A stretch of 48,876 bases of DNA. It comes from JBBRZF01 sp038236965 (GTDB lineage: Bacteria > Acidobacteriota > Terriglobia > Terriglobales > Acidobacteriaceae). The notes under the pieces were generated by a model. It made no database searches, had not been told where the DNA came from, and saw nothing but the letters and a program-made list of their open reading frames with translations. Both the position numbers and the translations under genes were made by a program. Shown here in pieces: positions 47,533-48,876 of this stretch (positions are counted from its first letter, which is position 1; every line of letters begins with the position of its first letter). The DNA lies in the NCBI GenBank assembly GCA_038236965.1, contig JBBRZF010000003.1, forward strand, positions 1 to 48,876, read 5' to 3'.

Positions 47533-48876
47533 CGGATACCTCCGGCCTCAACTTGCAGGAGCGCGATCGGATCGGTCGGTTCCGTGGTCTTTGAAACGCG
47601 CACGGCGCAAATCTTGTATTCGGGAATCTGCGAAACGGGGTCGATGGCACGGATGGTGCATTTGTTCGCGGAACGATCGAGCGGCCAATGATAGGGCACG
47701 AAGACCGTGTCCGGGCGAATGGTCTTCACCACTTGTGCGCGCACGACGATGGCGCCGCGACGGCTTTCCACTTTGACGAAGTCGCCTTCAACAATGCCGA
47801 GCGACTCGGCAAGGCGTGGATGAATCTCGCAGAGAGGTTGAGGATACTGATCCATCAATGCTCCAATGCGGCGCGTCTGCGTGCCGGAAAGAAAATGCGA
47901 GACCACGCGGCCAGTGGTGAGGATGATGGGATATTCGTCATCCGGCATCTCCGCCGAGGGACGCCACTCGATTGGGATGAAGTGCGCCTTGCCATCGGGA
48001 TGACCGAACTTTCCCCCTTCGTATAAGCGCGGAGTGCCCGGATGACCGATCTCCGGACATGGCCAGAACAGTCCGTAGTCGGCTTCTATACGCTCCCATG
48101 TCATGCCGTAGTAATCCGACACGCCTCCCTTGGACGCGACGCGCAATTCTTCAAAGATGTCTTTCGGCGAGTTATAGGTGAACTTGTCGGCGTGCCCGAG
48201 CCTGGCTGCGATTTCGCAGATGATCTTCCAGTCTTCGCGCGCGCCCTCGGGCGGAGTGACGACCTTGCGATGGCGAATGACGCGGCCTTCGACGTTGGTT
48301 GTCGTGCCTTCGTCTTCTTCCATCAATGAACCGGGAAGAACGATGTCCGCGAAACGGGAAGTTTCTGCGAGGAAGAAATCGATGTTCACGTAGAACTCGA
48401 GTTTCTCCAGTGCTTCGCGCGTGAAGTTCGCGTCCGGCAACGAGACCATCGGATTGAAGCAGATGGAAATCAGTCCCTTGATCTTGCCTTCATGGATGGC
48501 TTCGACGAGCGGAATGGCCGAGAGGCCTTTGCCGGGAATGGATTCTTCAGGCACTCCCCAAACTCCCGCTATGTATTTGCGATGCTCGGGATTGGTAATG
48601 TCGCGGCTGCCCGGGAGTTGGTCGCATTTCTGTCCCTGCTCGCGCGCGCCTTGGCCATTTCCCTGTCCGGTGATCATGGCGTATCCGCAACCTTCGCGAC
48701 CAATGCGTCCGCTGGCGACCACGATGTTCATTGCTGAAATGCAGTTATCAACACCTTTGGAGTGGTGTTCGAGTCCGCGCGCGTGGAGCAGGAAACTGGT
48801 TGGCGCAGGTCCCCACATTTCCGCGGCCTTGACGATCATTGCCGCAGGTACGCCGGCGATTTTTGCCGAATACTCT
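47529..48876 (-). CDS. Molybdopterin oxidoreductase catalytic subunit, N-terminus beyond the window
   Basis: About 449 residues of the C-terminal part are visible; the frame is open at the right edge (EYSAKIAGVPAAMIVKAAEM). GREGCGYAMITGQGNGQGAR followed by QGQKCDQLPGSRDI matches the Mo-bisMGD family that includes assimilatory nitrate reductase and FdhF-like enzymes. VLPGSLMEEDEGTTTNVEGR, then LTTGRVVSHFLSGTQTRR and PDTVFVPYHWPLDRSANKC form the cofactor-binding end. The N-terminal Fe-S site and the Mo ligand (Cys, SeCys or Ser) are outside the window, so substrate cannot be assigned. First visible gene of the Mo/Fe-S/Rieske operon. Confidence 0.88.
   Translation of the reverse strand, partial: EYSAKIAGVPAAMIVKAAEMWGPAPTSFLLHARGLEHHSKGVDNCISAMNIVVASGRIGREGCGYAMITGQGNGQGAREQGQKCDQLPGSRDITNPEHRKYIAGVWGVPEESIPGKGLSAIPLVEAIHEGKIKGLISICFNPMVSLPDANFTREALEKLEFYVNIDFFLAETSRFADIVLPGSLMEEDEGTTTNVEGRVIRHRKVVTPPEGAREDWKIICEIAARLGHADKFTYNSPKDIFEELRVASKGGVSDYYGMTWERIEADYGLFWPCPEIGHPGTPRLYEGGKFGHPDGKAHFIPIEWRPSAEMPDDEYPIILTTGRVVSHFLSGTQTRRIGALMDQYPQPLCEIHPRLAESLGIVEGDFVKVESRRGAIVVRAQVVKTIRPDTVFVPYHWPLDRSANKCTIRAIDPVSQIPEYKICAVRVSKTTEPTDPIALLQVEAGGIR

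Noticed and set aside
23880..48876. Second copy of the tRNA-Ser 3' end as right attachment site
   Set aside because: I looked for the T-arm/acceptor sequence in the rest of the window and saw none; it may lie further right or have been lost.
1..48876. CRISPR array, rRNA operon, intact insertion sequence with transposase
   Set aside because: No regularly spaced short repeats, rRNA segments or transposase motifs were seen.

Overview
The window looks like chromosomal DNA of an acidobacterium, most likely a Terriglobia/Koribacter-type lineage. The reasons are the moderately high G+C, a Ser/Thr kinase fused to a TolB-like propeller, a Crp/Fnr protein of a type common in that phylum, DUF3011/SYLF/OmpA envelope proteins, and short palindromic intergenic elements of a kind I associate with Acidobacteria. 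This placement is inference from gene content; there is no rRNA to confirm it.

Layout. 1-5.6 kb: a minus-strand operon (HD-like protein, MmgE/PrpD, homoaconitase-like hydratase, isocitrate/homoisocitrate-type dehydrogenase, CitD) that runs off the left edge and appears to handle tricarboxylic acids. 5.6-23.8 kb: mainly housekeeping genes. These are a small FN3-like secreted protein, an unlisted 57-aa membrane protein, RNase R, bactofilin with a small zinc-ribbon protein, MurJ, cytochrome c, pyrophosphatase, an HD-GYP remnant, hemE-hemH-hemG, the kinase-propeller, a DUF1905/YdeI protein, and an AmgK-like kinase fused to the C-terminal domain of RapZ and overlapping a MurU-like nucleotidyltransferase (a likely cell-wall sugar salvage pair). 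A tRNA-Ser(GCU) ends this part.

23.8-39.4 kb: accessory DNA. A tyrosine recombinase lies directly 3' of the tRNA. It abuts a 5'-truncated permease at about 25.32 kb, followed by arsR, a small thioredoxin, a stub of a GcvH-like gene and a DevBCA/MacAB-like exporter. Next come a cysteine-rich secreted protein, a sigma-like protein and a three-gene heavy-metal RND efflux operon. The metal operon is flanked by two diverged direct repeats with conserved internal spacing (about 29.95-30.07 and 36.57-36.69 kb). Beyond it is a zone of decay: a TPR gene whose signal peptide is frameshifted and a broken phospholipase-like gene.

39.4-46 kb: an envelope/stress neighbourhood (DUF3309, OmpA, a four-repeat DUF3395-like/DUF3011/glycine-zipper protein, SYLF, small membrane proteins, Crp/Fnr). 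46.1-48.9 kb: a minus-strand operon for a membrane redox complex (molybdopterin oxidoreductase cut by the right edge, four-cluster ferredoxin, Rieske protein, small membrane protein).

The strongest leads are the AmgK-RapZ(C) fusion with MurU, the repeat-flanked metal cassette, the citrate-lyase-carrier/homoaconitase operon, and the Mo/Fe-S/Rieske operon. All names rest on reading motifs by eye; no database search was run.
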